From Odontesthes bonariensis (Eukaryota; Chordata; Actinopteri; Atheriniformes; Atherinopsidae), in contig NC_134510.1 in the NCBI RefSeq assembly GCF_027942865.1, positions 11,622,743 to 11,686,742 of the forward strand: 64,000 bases of DNA, in the 5' to 3' direction. A program made the translations under genes and the position numbers. Positions 52,317 to 62,149 of the stretch are shown piece after piece; the first letter of the stretch is position 1, and each line of letters begins with the position of its first letter. The notes below the pieces were generated by a model, which saw only the letters and a program-made list of their open reading frames with translations, was not told the origin of the DNA and ran no database searches.

Positions 52317-53277
52317 TTCCACTCTTCTGTGGTGAGACTGTGAGTATTTCGGGTTGGCTTCAAGACGCGCCTGTAGCACAGCACACAGGTCCGTCACGCA
52401 GCTAAAAACAAACAAGAGGAATGAATAAAATGACCAGTGCTTAAAAGTATCAGTGCCAGCCGTGGTAAAAGTCAGCGCCGCTCACCCTCGATAGTGTCCC
52501 CGTCTGCCTCTCTGAAGTTCGGACTGTTTGACACCGCCTCCTTCAAGCGACTCGTTACATCCATGTTGTGAGGTGACAGTAGCCTGTAAAAACAACAGGC
52601 CTATGGTTAATAAAAAAAAAAAACTGCATTGACGTAACGTAACATCGGGTCCAACTCAACTAGATATTGGGAGAACATTCACTTATTCTTACCCTTGACC
52701 TGGATTATAATGCCACGGTGAGTTATGCAGGCGGCGAGCTGCTTCCTATAAATTGAAAACACGAAATTCATTTTTTTTAAATAAAGCAACTCACACTGGT
52801 TTTCACGTGATGGACACAATTAAGTTGAGTTTAGCCTAAAGCCACAGTCAATAACCTACTCTTACCGCGATTTTCAGATTCTGTATCCGCCTTCTCTTGG
52901 GGGTGCGCTCTTCAACTTCTCTGGAATGTAACTCCAGTCCGTTCTCGACGGCCATCTTGCCTCCAACCTAGCGAATCTCTGGTCGATTCCCTCCAGCACC
53001 CTCTCCACGACCGTATCCACAGTGCTGGCCACCATACGAGACATTCCGGTCATAGCATTCAACAGGACTTTCATTTTATCTGCCTGTAAGCAAGTGAGTA
53101 AGTAAGTTTAATATACAGCACATTTAAAATCAGCGAGAACTGTCCCAAGTGCTGTACAGTGTCAACAAGACTAAAATTAAGCAATCAAATGGTCATGTGC
53201 AAGTAGAAAAAAACACACAAACCTGTAGACCCGCAGAGAGTTGCCGGGGAGTTGAAAGCAAGTTGTCTTCCAGCCAT
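52317..53277 (-). CDS. unrecognised multi-exon gene of element T, copy 2
   Basis: Minus-strand counterpart of 2741-3705. Exons are at 53277-53223, 53083-52866, 52745-52693, 52583-52486 and about 52400-52317, with the same lengths and splice sites for exons 1-4 (55, 218, 53, 98 nt). In the upstream frame the stop seen in copy 1 (TGA after SRTD) is TGG here, so this copy is more open. The product is unknown, with a basic PKRRR stretch and a late C-x2-C pair. A host-derived gene captured by the element cannot be excluded. Confidence 0.5.
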
Positions 53278-54050
53278 TGTATTCCGCAAACCAGGACAGT
53301 TTTCACAGTACGGGACTCTGTCTGCCTTTCTGTCTGTCTTTCTGTCTGCCTTTCTGCCGCCAGATCTGCTCCTTAAACTTTTTGTTTACACTGCACGACA
53401 CAATGTTTCTCATACGTGATTGAACGAGAGCTTATGCGAGCCGTTAAGCTCCACCAATCATATGCGTATACGTCATTACACGGAATACTCGCGAGACAAC
53501 CTCCCGTCCTTTTGCTAGTTAATGTTGTCTGACCACAGCTGGCAATTTGCACTGTTTTGACACAAAAATGGACTCTGCAAGGACAAAGAAAAGACCTCGG
53601 CGATATTGTGACCATTGTGACACCGAATTAAGCCATACACAATAAAACACTGAGCGCACTGCACATTATGTATACAGGCCAGATTTCTATATTTTTATTT
53701 CTATTTTATTTAAGAAACCTTTTAGAATATTGCTGTTGCATGCTTATTTTCTCTTTATCTTATCTTTATTATTATACATTTGGACATCCAGTGCGGGCAA
53801 CAAAGAAAATAATTTCTTTGTTCAGGGAAACACGTTTCTAACTGCACATATGACAATAAACCTTTGAATCCTTGAATCCTTGAATTTTGCCCACAAAAAG
53901 CGGTATTACAAAAGAGGTGTTTGGGAGAAAAAAAAACAGATATGCATCACCTGTCACCAGCAGACAGCGTGCACCTCTTCTTTTTCAAGACAACACAGCA
54001 ACAAGCTTGGCTGGAGTTGGAGGTGATGAACGTGTAGAAACAGGCCTGCC

Positions 54051-54069
54051 TCAAATCCCACTTCTGACA
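54051..54069 (+). pseudogene. 3' tail of tRNA-Leu fused to element T
   Basis: The 19 nt TCAAATCCCACTTCTGACA are the T-loop, T-stem and acceptor of tRNA-Leu, followed by normal tDNA spacer. The remaining 5' part was replaced by element T at a recombination joint. Confidence 0.85.
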
Positions 54070-54562
54070 TTGCAGACGTCTCCTAGAGAACTAATTTCAC
54101 TGGCAAGGCAACCCAAGTTTACGCCTTTCTTAGCAATACCATGTCGTATTGCTATTCTGCCACTGCATCATCTAGTTTAAAGATTATTGTGGCCGCTTTA
54201 CCTCAGAAGAGTTCTTGCTTCCAAATGCTATGCCTACTATTTGTTTGCCTCAGGAGACCTGTTAAACAACAGCCAAGACACTTGTTGCATGAGAATCTTC
54301 TGACCACTGCTCAACAAGCTGTGTTGTCACAACCTTCTACAGTGCTTTGGGCAGGACAGAATCATTAGCAAAAGGCACATTGTTGATTATAAGGTCTTGG
54401 TTTGCACTTAACACCATTGTAAACGGGAAAGGGCTTTTGACCGAAGAAACCTGGCATCATGTTAGGCTATTTGAAGGGGGCTATTGACATTTAGGCCGAA
54501 GATGGGTGAGAGTATCAAAGCAATCATCACTTGGTGGCAGGCAGCTGATAAAAGACCAAGCT

Positions 54563-54634
54563 CTCCGCGTCGGGGAATCGAACCCCGAGCTTCCGCGTGA
54601 CAGGCGGAGATACTGTCCATTATACTAACGAGTA
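54563..54634 (-). tRNA. tRNA-Asp-like (anticodon GTC), probably degraded
   Basis: 72 nt with an intact T-arm and anticodon GTC. However, TACTCGT at the 5' end opposite ACGCGGA leaves two acceptor-stem mismatches, so folding or charging may be impaired. Confidence 0.7.
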
Positions 54635-54884
54635 ATTTCTGTGTGACAGACACAGTCGTCAGACGAAAAGACAACTATCGCCAAGGAGTGAAATAAGATT
54701 TTGGTGTCCCGTTTCAAGGTGCAGGAAAATTGCTATCACAGTCCCATCACTCAGAAGGAGAGTCTTCCATGAAGCTGCATGCCTCGTCAATATTCCCCTT
54801 CAACACGAACACAACGCAGACCCACATATTCGCTGGAATGATGCCTGGGCCCGCCGACAGTGTCGTCAAATAGTCTTTTTAGTA

Positions 54885-54967
54885 GTCAGGATGGCCGAGC
54901 GGTCTAAGGCGCTGCGTTCAGGTCGCAGTCTCCCCTGGAGGCGTGGGTTCAAATCCCACTTCTGACA
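54885..54967 (+). tRNA. tRNA-Leu (anticodon CAG)
   Basis: 83 nt with consensus A-box region, CAG loop, CTGGAGGCG variable arm and fully paired acceptor. It is the cleanest CAG copy in the window. A TTTT run follows ~25 nt downstream. Confidence 0.92.
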
Positions 54968-55210
54968 TTGCAGACTTCTCCTAGAGAAACATTTTCACTG
55001 GCAAGGCAACCCAAGTTTACTCCTTGCTTAGCAATACCATTTCGTATTGCTATTCTGCCACTGCATCATCTTGTTTAAAGATTATTGTGGCCGCTTTACC
55101 TCCGAAGAGTTCTTGCTTCCAAATGCTATGCCTACTTTTTGTTTGCCTCAGGAGCCCTGTTAAACAACAGCCAAGACACTTGTTGCATGAGAATCTTCTG
55201 ACCACTGCTC

Positions 55211-55312
55211 TTCATTGTCATCAACAATATTCGGATCGAAATTTGCCGTGAAGAAGCTGTCCAGGTCTGGCAAACTGCTGGCTTCGCTACTAGAACTACT
55301 AGTATCAGACAT
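55211..55312 (-). pseudogene. P2X7-like first exon, truncated, copy B
   Basis: Only the first ~34 codons from ATG 55312 remain; the rest is replaced by the tDNA spacer at 55210. Two residue changes relative to copy A are visible. Confidence 0.5.
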
Positions 55313-55488
55313 GTTGATTGTTGGGGGTTGTTCCAGCAGCTGGCACTCGTGACGTCACGCACCTGTCGTCTGCTACTTCCGGTTTGCCAAATGGCGGGCT
55401 ATTCGAGTCAAATGTGGTGATAGTTTATTGGGCCTAATCAGGACTATCCAGGGGCCTAAAATTATTTTAAAACCATAAAAAAATTCCA

Positions 55489-57570
55489 TCGATCTGCTAT
55501 TTCAGTTTTGTGCAAAAAATCACCTTTCTGTAGGCCTTTAACGAGTGCATCGAAGTCAGGTTGAATGTCTGAGGTGGAGATGCGAAGCACAGCTGACAGA
55601 TGGTCGTCAGTGAGAGATGATCTATACCTGGACTTCGTAAACTTCATCATTGAAAATGTTTGTTCACATATGTAGGCAGAGCCAAAGAGAACCAACATCT
55701 TCTGAGCATGTCTCTTCATGTTTGGAAAGTTCTCCTCCTTGAGAGAAGAGTAGAAATCCAGCAGACATCCTTATTTAAAGTGCTCTGCCAGTACTGCATC
55801 AGACTGCAGGTCAATGAGTTCCAGCTGAACATCACTGGGTGCATTATCCACACTGCAGGTAAAGGGAGAGGAAATCATGTGCATTTCATCCTCGATTGTT
55901 CTGAGATCTTCAAATCTCCTTAAAAACTCACAATGCAATGCTCCTAACATGGATGAGTACCTGTGGAGGTGATCAGCTGATGGTGTGACTTCTTTCAGGG
56001 TTTGCATGTGAGTGAGATTGTTGCTCTCCACTTGGCTTGAAAGAAACAGCATCTTTCTCATGAAAGCCTTCACCAGGGTGTGCATTTCATGAACAAAAAG
56101 GCCCCTGCCTTGCAGTTTGGTGTTCAGTTCATTCATCAGTGCAGTCACATCAACAGCAAATGCAAAATCTGCCATACAGTCCTCATCGGAGAGCTCTGGG
56201 ATGTCTTTGCCTTTCATCTGACAAAACTCTTGAATCTCTGTTTTCAGGTCCCAAACTCTTTTTAGCACTTTGCCCAGGCTGAGCCATCTGACAGCTGTGT
56301 GGTAGCCGATGTCACTATGCTCAGACTCATGGTCCTCCAAAAGTGCGACAAACTGTCTGTGATTCAATGCCTGTGCCCTGGTGAAGTTTACTATTTTAGT
56401 AACAACATCAATAACATGGTTCATTTTTAGCAGTGACTTGCACAACACATGTTGGTGTATAATACAATGCAAAAATACCCATTTCTGATCTGTGTCGATT
56501 TCAGTCACTTTATCTTGCATACGTTTTAAAAGTCCCACATTTTTCCCTGTAAGATTTGGACAACCGTCCGTTGTGACACCTGCCAGTCTGTCCCATTTCA
56601 GTCCCAGTGTGTCCATGCACGCATTTACCTCCGTGAAGAGATCGCTCCTTAGAGTCGTCCCTTTCATCGACCGCTTTGCTGCCAGCTCCTCCGTAATCTT
56701 GAAGTCCGGCGTTATCCCGCGGACAAATACGAGTAACTGGGCTGTGTCACGGACATCACAGCTTTCGTCCAAAGACAAGGAGAAAAAGTCAAAAGTTGCC
56801 ACTTCACGTTGCAGCTGAAGCTCCAGATTACCCGATATGTCCTCGACCCTTCTCGTCATGGTTCGCCTGGAGAGCGGGACTTTCTCAAATGCTTCTTTTT
56901 GTTCAGGGCATATTAGTGCTGCAGAGTCCACCAAGCACTCTTTGATAAACTCCTCCTCCGAGAATGGCTTACTGTTTTTAGCGATTTTGTGGGATATCAC
57001 AAAGCTGGTCTTGGTTGCTGCATCCCTGGATGTGTGAAGCTTGGTAAAAAAGCCTTGCTGCTTTTGCAGTTTAGCTAGCAAAGCTTCCGATGTCCGCGCC
57101 CTTTCAGCATCAGTCACGTTCTTGAATTTCTCCGCGTGTTTCGTCTCCTAATGCTGACTCAAATTGTAGTCCTTAAACACGGCGATCTGCTCCCTGCAAA
57201 CTAAACACACGGCTTTACCTCTGACTTCAGTAAATAAATACTTAGCAGTCCAATTTTTGTTGAAAACCCTGCATTCGGCATCTACCTTTCTTTTTTTAGC
57301 ATGAGCAGACATTTCTGAGGGCTAAAGTCGTCTTGTGACTTGCTAGTGACAACGATCCAATCATGTGCATGTCTCGATATACGTTTTACATCATCATGTA
57401 AGTGAATAAAAACAACTTCAAAATAAAAAATAAAATGCAGCTTCAGTCCATGCATCAGGTAAAATAAGAAAATGTGTTTATTTTGTAATTTCCAATTAAC
57501 CTTACACGGGCCGGTCAGAGTCAACCAAAGGGCCGTATGCGGCCCGGGGGCCGTACAATGCCCAGGTCTG
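55489..57570 (-). pseudogene. hAT transposase (GTF2IRD2-like/Charlie-type), copy B
   Basis: The same element as 20247-22344. The frame is open for 448 codons (57117-55771) through the DDE core. It is broken by TAA (FK-stop) at 55771-55773 before the hAT dimerisation region and by the shared stop after the zinc finger. Copy A lacks the TAA but has its own TGA, so each copy has a private lesion. The hAT terminus is at 57570. Confidence 0.85.
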
Positions 57571-58407
57571 CACTAGACCATCAGGGACCCGAAAGCAGTG
57601 CACACGGTACAGGTTGCAACACTGTGGTAAACTCTTCCTAACTGGCAAATTAATTGGCATAGTGCATTGTACTGATAGTGCATTGTACTGAAGTTGTGAA
57701 CATTTTAGCCTTAGATGAAAGCAATTCTGCGCATCTGGAGAATGAATCCAAGCAAGCACAAGTTTCACGCTTTAGACTTCTCTCTTATTTCAGGGAGAAA
57801 TAGAAAGATTCCTGAGTAAGAGTGAGTGTGTCATAGCCCTGCAAGAAAAACAGTTGATAGATGACTAAATAAATAAAACATTCCTGACCTACACCACGAC
57901 AGTGAAAACATCAAATCCTAGCCAGCAGACCACCAGGGAGCCTTTGATTTTTGTGAACTATGGATGTTGCCTCTTGTGCCTCGTTGTCCATTTAGCAGCG
58001 GGCTATGTGTAGTCAAACGGACGAGGTATGTACAGACACCCTTTTAAAGAATGATCTTAGGTGAGCAATATAATGGATCGGATCAGTGATGGAAAAGGGA
58101 AATCTGATTTGAAGGAATTGGACGAAAGCATTTAAAACTCCCAAATAGCTTTTTATGCCTGCTGAAATTGTTGGGGCATGTCACGGCAGTAGTCTTAAAG
58201 TGGAGGGCATACTACAGCCTCTCGCCAAGCAATTTACCTACGTAGCATTCTCGTTCCGTTGCGTCAGCTTCCTGAAATCTTTTTCAGTACTCTGTAAACA
58301 AGAGTTGTACACACGGTAGTTTTTCCATTTACTGGCTTGTTTTATCTTGCAATGTCATTCCCCTACCTGTGTTATCTGTGGATATAAATGCAATGTCAGG
58401 AATATAG
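57571..58407. other. duplicated sequence without recognisable gene
   Basis: Counterpart of 22345-23167. A short local duplication of ATAGTGCATTGTACTG is present only here (57658-57690). Confidence 0.5.
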
Positions 58408-59058
58408 GGTAGTTACCCTCAATGTAAAGGGCTTACACAATCCAATCAAGTGAGGCAAGGTTATTGCAAAGATGAAGAGAGAGAAACTGCATGTAATATT
58501 CTGGCAGGAGACCCATCTCGACAGAATGAAAAGTTAAAAAAAATATGGTTTTAGAAATACATTCTACTCATGTTATAAGAAAGGGAGAAAAAGAGGGGTA
58601 GCAATAATGATTCGTAATAGAGTGAATTTCCAAGTGGTTTCTGAAATCTAGGGGTTCCTTAAACAGAAAGAGGTCACACTAGTTAATGTGTATGTACCAC
58701 CTGGCAAGGATAATTCCTTTATTAGAGAAATTTTTGGTTTGATTGCTTCCGAAGCCACTGGGGTTTTAATATGTGGAGGAGACTGGAATATGCAGCTACA
58801 ATGTAAGCTAGACTCCTCTAACACATTAAAGAGATCTGCTCCCACACCAGAGTAACTGTGTCCTGCTGACACATGTTGACAGAGCTCGGGATGATTGATA
58901 TATGGAGGGAGCTCCACCCAACAGAAAGACGGTATACATTTTATTCAGCAAGTCATAGGGTGCACTCAAGAATTGACTATTTCTTTACATATAACTCTGA
59001 CAGACACAGACTTAAAGAGTGCAGTATAGGGATTCGAGATGTCATTCACCTAGCCTGA
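58408..59058 (+). pseudogene. L1-type LINE endonuclease fragment, copy B
   Basis: Same truncated, frameshifted AP-endonuclease region as 23168-23817, with a few substitutions. Confidence 0.75.
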
Positions 59059-59156
59059 TTAACATAGACTTTCAAATCTCTTCGAGATTCTGGTCTAACC
59101 AAGACCATAACGAATACGATTCGAAATGGCCTGGTCAACCCGCCTCCCTCGGGTTG

Positions 59157-59477
59157 CTACTGGTTGTGGCCAGAAAAGGCTGTGCCTAAGCTTAAGCCAA
59201 TCACACCACTCTTTCCTCTGACGTATGATTTAGCTACCAGCGGGGCTAACTGGTAGATTAAACTCTTACCAAAGCCAGTAGGGAGCAAGGCGAAAACGTC
59301 TTTCCTGTCAAGAAATGATTCAAGGGCTGTTCTTTGCTCGATTTTTAACGAGAATCTCCCGTCGAACACTTTCATTACAGCATCTACAGCAGTGTCAAAA
59401 GCTTGACGCTGCTCCATGTTGATATTGAATGAAGCGCTTCCGTGTACAATCCATGGGTTGAGTGGCAGTTCAACCAC
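59157..59477 (-). pseudogene. RecQ-like helicase exon, copy B (open)
   Basis: A 106-codon open stretch with the Walker A segment LLPTGFGKS and SLIYQLAPLVA. It probably ends at a splice donor near the GTAAGAG word. It is the open counterpart of the nonsense-mutated copy A. No other helicase exon (DEAH box, motifs III-VI) is in the window. Confidence 0.6.
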
Positions 59478-60365
59478 GTCACTACCTTGAACACGCCTCT
59501 ACCCAGGGCCGTTGGCGCTGCTCAAAGTTGATTGCTTCCCGACAAAGTGGATGGAGTTCCCATTTTTTCGGGAACTCGAATCCACCTGAATGAGCAGTTT
59601 GCCTGAGTAAGTGTAGCAGAGCCAAAGGTGTTGCGTCACTGCGAGGGCGGAGCCTGGGTATCATTCACCTGTTTATCTGACCCTACACATAGACAATAAA
59701 AAGAAAAACACGTCTTGGCGACTTAATACAAGTATCTTAAATGATAACCAGTGTTGGGGTAGTTACTCAAAAAAGCCTCTGTGGGCTTCCTGCTGATGGA
59801 AGGACCAGCGGATGACAAAGAAACAACAACTCTGACACCAACGGAGGACAAAGTGGAACACCTGAGCTACCGCAGGTAACGTATTGTGCAAAACAGGTGA
59901 GTGCATGATTCCGTCTAACTAATGAATGAAATCTACAGAAATGAACGTGTGCTAGCTCACACATGTTGAGTACTTGTGCAGTTTTTCCTTCCTTTTCCTG
60001 CTGTGTTTTACCGAGGTGATCAGGGATGAGAGACGACTCGAGCGCAGGTCCGAAGGAGAGAGACTGTGGACCCGACATTGCCGCTATGCACCCAGGGCTT
60101 CCGTGACGACGAGGAGCTCCCAGCCGGATGAGAGAAGCTGATGTTAAAAAAAAAGAAATAAAGGAGGACTTGGGGTAGGTCCTTTTTAGTGTCACAGAAC
60201 GTGATTAGTTAAAAGGCACATTATATACTGCATTTAGATGATATTAGCTGATATTATAGAGAAAAGTAAGGAAACAAGCTGCTATTTTAAAAAGAAAAGA
60301 TGACAAAATTGTCACAAAGTTATGCTTAAGCTTAAATCAGGACTTTCTTTCTGTCTTCCTTGTAG
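59478..60365. other. duplicated sequence, no gene recognised
   Basis: Counterpart of 24237-25896 without the MITE. The intact MITE target site is at about 60077-60082. Confidence 0.5.
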
Positions 60366-60482
60366 CACCTCACAGTGGACATGGACCATTCCCAGGAAGC
60401 TCCAGCAGCACAGCCGTCCCCTGAACACACTCCAGCACCAAATCTGCTCCCAGACACCGGACTGTTGATCGGCCCCAGCTGA
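60366..60482 (+). CDS. candidate 3' terminal exon, unrecognised gene, copy B
   Basis: Identical in length and reading to 25897-26013, with the same acceptor context and a downstream AATAAA near 60737. Its conservation in both copies is weak evidence because the whole block is recent. Confidence 0.35.
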   Translation, partial: HLTVDMDHSQEAPAAQPSPEHTPAPNLLPDTGLLIGPS

Positions 60483-61614
60483 AACGATGAAAAGCATCCC
60501 ACACCGAGCCGTACAGATGAAGCCGTCTCCGTGTGTGAAGCTCCTCACAGACACACAGAGAAGATCTGCTCACCTACACCTGCAGAAATAACACAGTCCA
60601 GACAAGACGCAGACAATTGGGACTGAAAGACAACCAGTGGGACAGTGTTGTTCTTTAAAGACATTATTTGTAAATTATGTATTTAAAAAAAATGGTTTGC
60701 ATTTACATTTTACATGCTGCTTTGGTGCTGGAATCAATAAAAATGAACAGTTTTTACACTTACCCTCTCTTCTGTTAAATGAAACACCAAACAATAACTT
60801 TGCCTCAGAGAACGACCATCTTCTGATGCAACACTCTTAAAAGCAGACCCTACAAAGCTTTCTGCAGTCTGTCAGACACATAAGGAATATTTTACTAATC
60901 CGAATTCTAAATGATCAGCTATAACATTTGATTTAGTCTTTCTTCTTTGACTAATAGCCTCATTCCACAGATATGACAGAACAAACATGGGAGGCAGTTT
61001 ACAGTAGATATCATCCTGTTGGTAGAATGCCTTTAAAACTCAGAAGAAGCTTTTTTTCTACTCATTTCTACTAAAGTGCATCAAATTAAATTGTATTATC
61101 CATGAGTCTGTAATTTAACAGGTTTTTCTTCAGGTTTCCTTAACAATGACATGACATCACAGCTCTTTCAGCTGCATCATGTGGAAATATTTCAGTTTTT
61201 TTTGCCAGAGGGCCAGCTCAGTCTAATGAATTTATCTGGAAACATGCATAGTACTGAGGAGGATGATGTTTAAAACTCCTTAAACCAGCCATATTCATTT
61301 CTGGATATTTGTTATAAAAATAATAATAATAAAAAACATTTAAAAAAGAAAGTAAATAAATGTGAAAGTTCTATTATAAAATGATGAAGCTGAAAGGGAA
61401 ACATGAAACTGTCCAAATGGAACACAGAGATTCTCCTGTATGGATGCTGCTCCATTCATCAAGTTTCCAAAAACTGAGCTGGGATTTTCTGCAGGAATGA
61501 AAACGATCCAAACACTGGTCAGTCTTTGCTGCTCGATGCCGCTGTTGTGTTTGATGACATCAAAATGTCGTTTACTTCAACAAGCTGAAAGTCTGATAAA
61601 CGTGAGAGTCTCTC

Positions 61615-61912
61615 GCCGGGTGCTGTGGCGCGCGCCTGTAATCCAAGCTACCGGGAGGCTGAGGCTGGTGGATCGCTTGAGCTCAGGAGCTCTGAGCTGC
61701 AGTGGGCTATGCCGATCGGGTGTCCGCACTAAGCTCGGTACCGATATGGTGCTCCTGGGGGAGCCCGGGACCACCAGGTTGTCTAAGGAGGGGAGAACCG
61801 GCCCAGGTCGGAAACGGAGCAGGTCAAAGCCCCCGTGCCGCTCAGTAGTGGGATCGCACCTGTGATTAGACGCTGCAGTGCAGCCTGAGTCATACAGCGG
61901 GACCCAGTCTTT
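61615..61912 (+). ncRNA. 7SL (SRP) RNA, copy 3
   Basis: About 298 nt with all Alu- and S-domain landmarks, the helix 8 GGAAAC loop and a T5 terminator (61910-61914). Differences from copy 1 include TTGTCTAAGG for TCGTCTAAGG and GTGGGCTATG for GTGGACTATG. The CRE-like TGACATCA is at 61555-61562, the normal -60 spacing, so the promoter is intact. Confidence 0.92.
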
Positions 61913-62149
61913 TTACACTCTTTGTTCTCTCCAACAAAATACTGGGACAACACACACGCTCCAACATCACCTCTTTACACGTTACAGCAGTTTCTCTATC
62001 TTCTCTTTTCCATTGAAAAGCACAGCTGTTTCTTGGATCTACAGCGCCCCCACCTGGAGAAGACGAGCAACGACCATCAGCCACATCACTCACCGCTGCT
62101 TCACAGATACACTCTGCTCCATCACTCATTCAATCAAGCTGCTGCTGTC

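Larger units (their letters stand above)
51466..54050 (-). mobile_element. DNA element T, copy 2 (inverted, no provirus, left end truncated)
   Basis: The terminus at 51466 (CACTGCACGAAAAGAGGG) equals the right end of copy 1. The other end stops at a point matching 1974 of copy 1, so ~260 bp including the second TIR is missing. It is fused there to the 3' end of a tRNA-Leu. The uninterrupted CCAG near 52190 is the empty site of the ERV. The 21-bp-arm palindrome is at 51620-51670. Confidence 0.85.
54051..55210. repeat. tDNA array (Asp-minus / Leu-plus), after T copy 2
   Basis: One unit plus a partial one, ending abruptly in the Leu 3' spacer at 55210, where the segmental duplication copy B begins within the P2X7-like exon. 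Confidence 0.9.
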
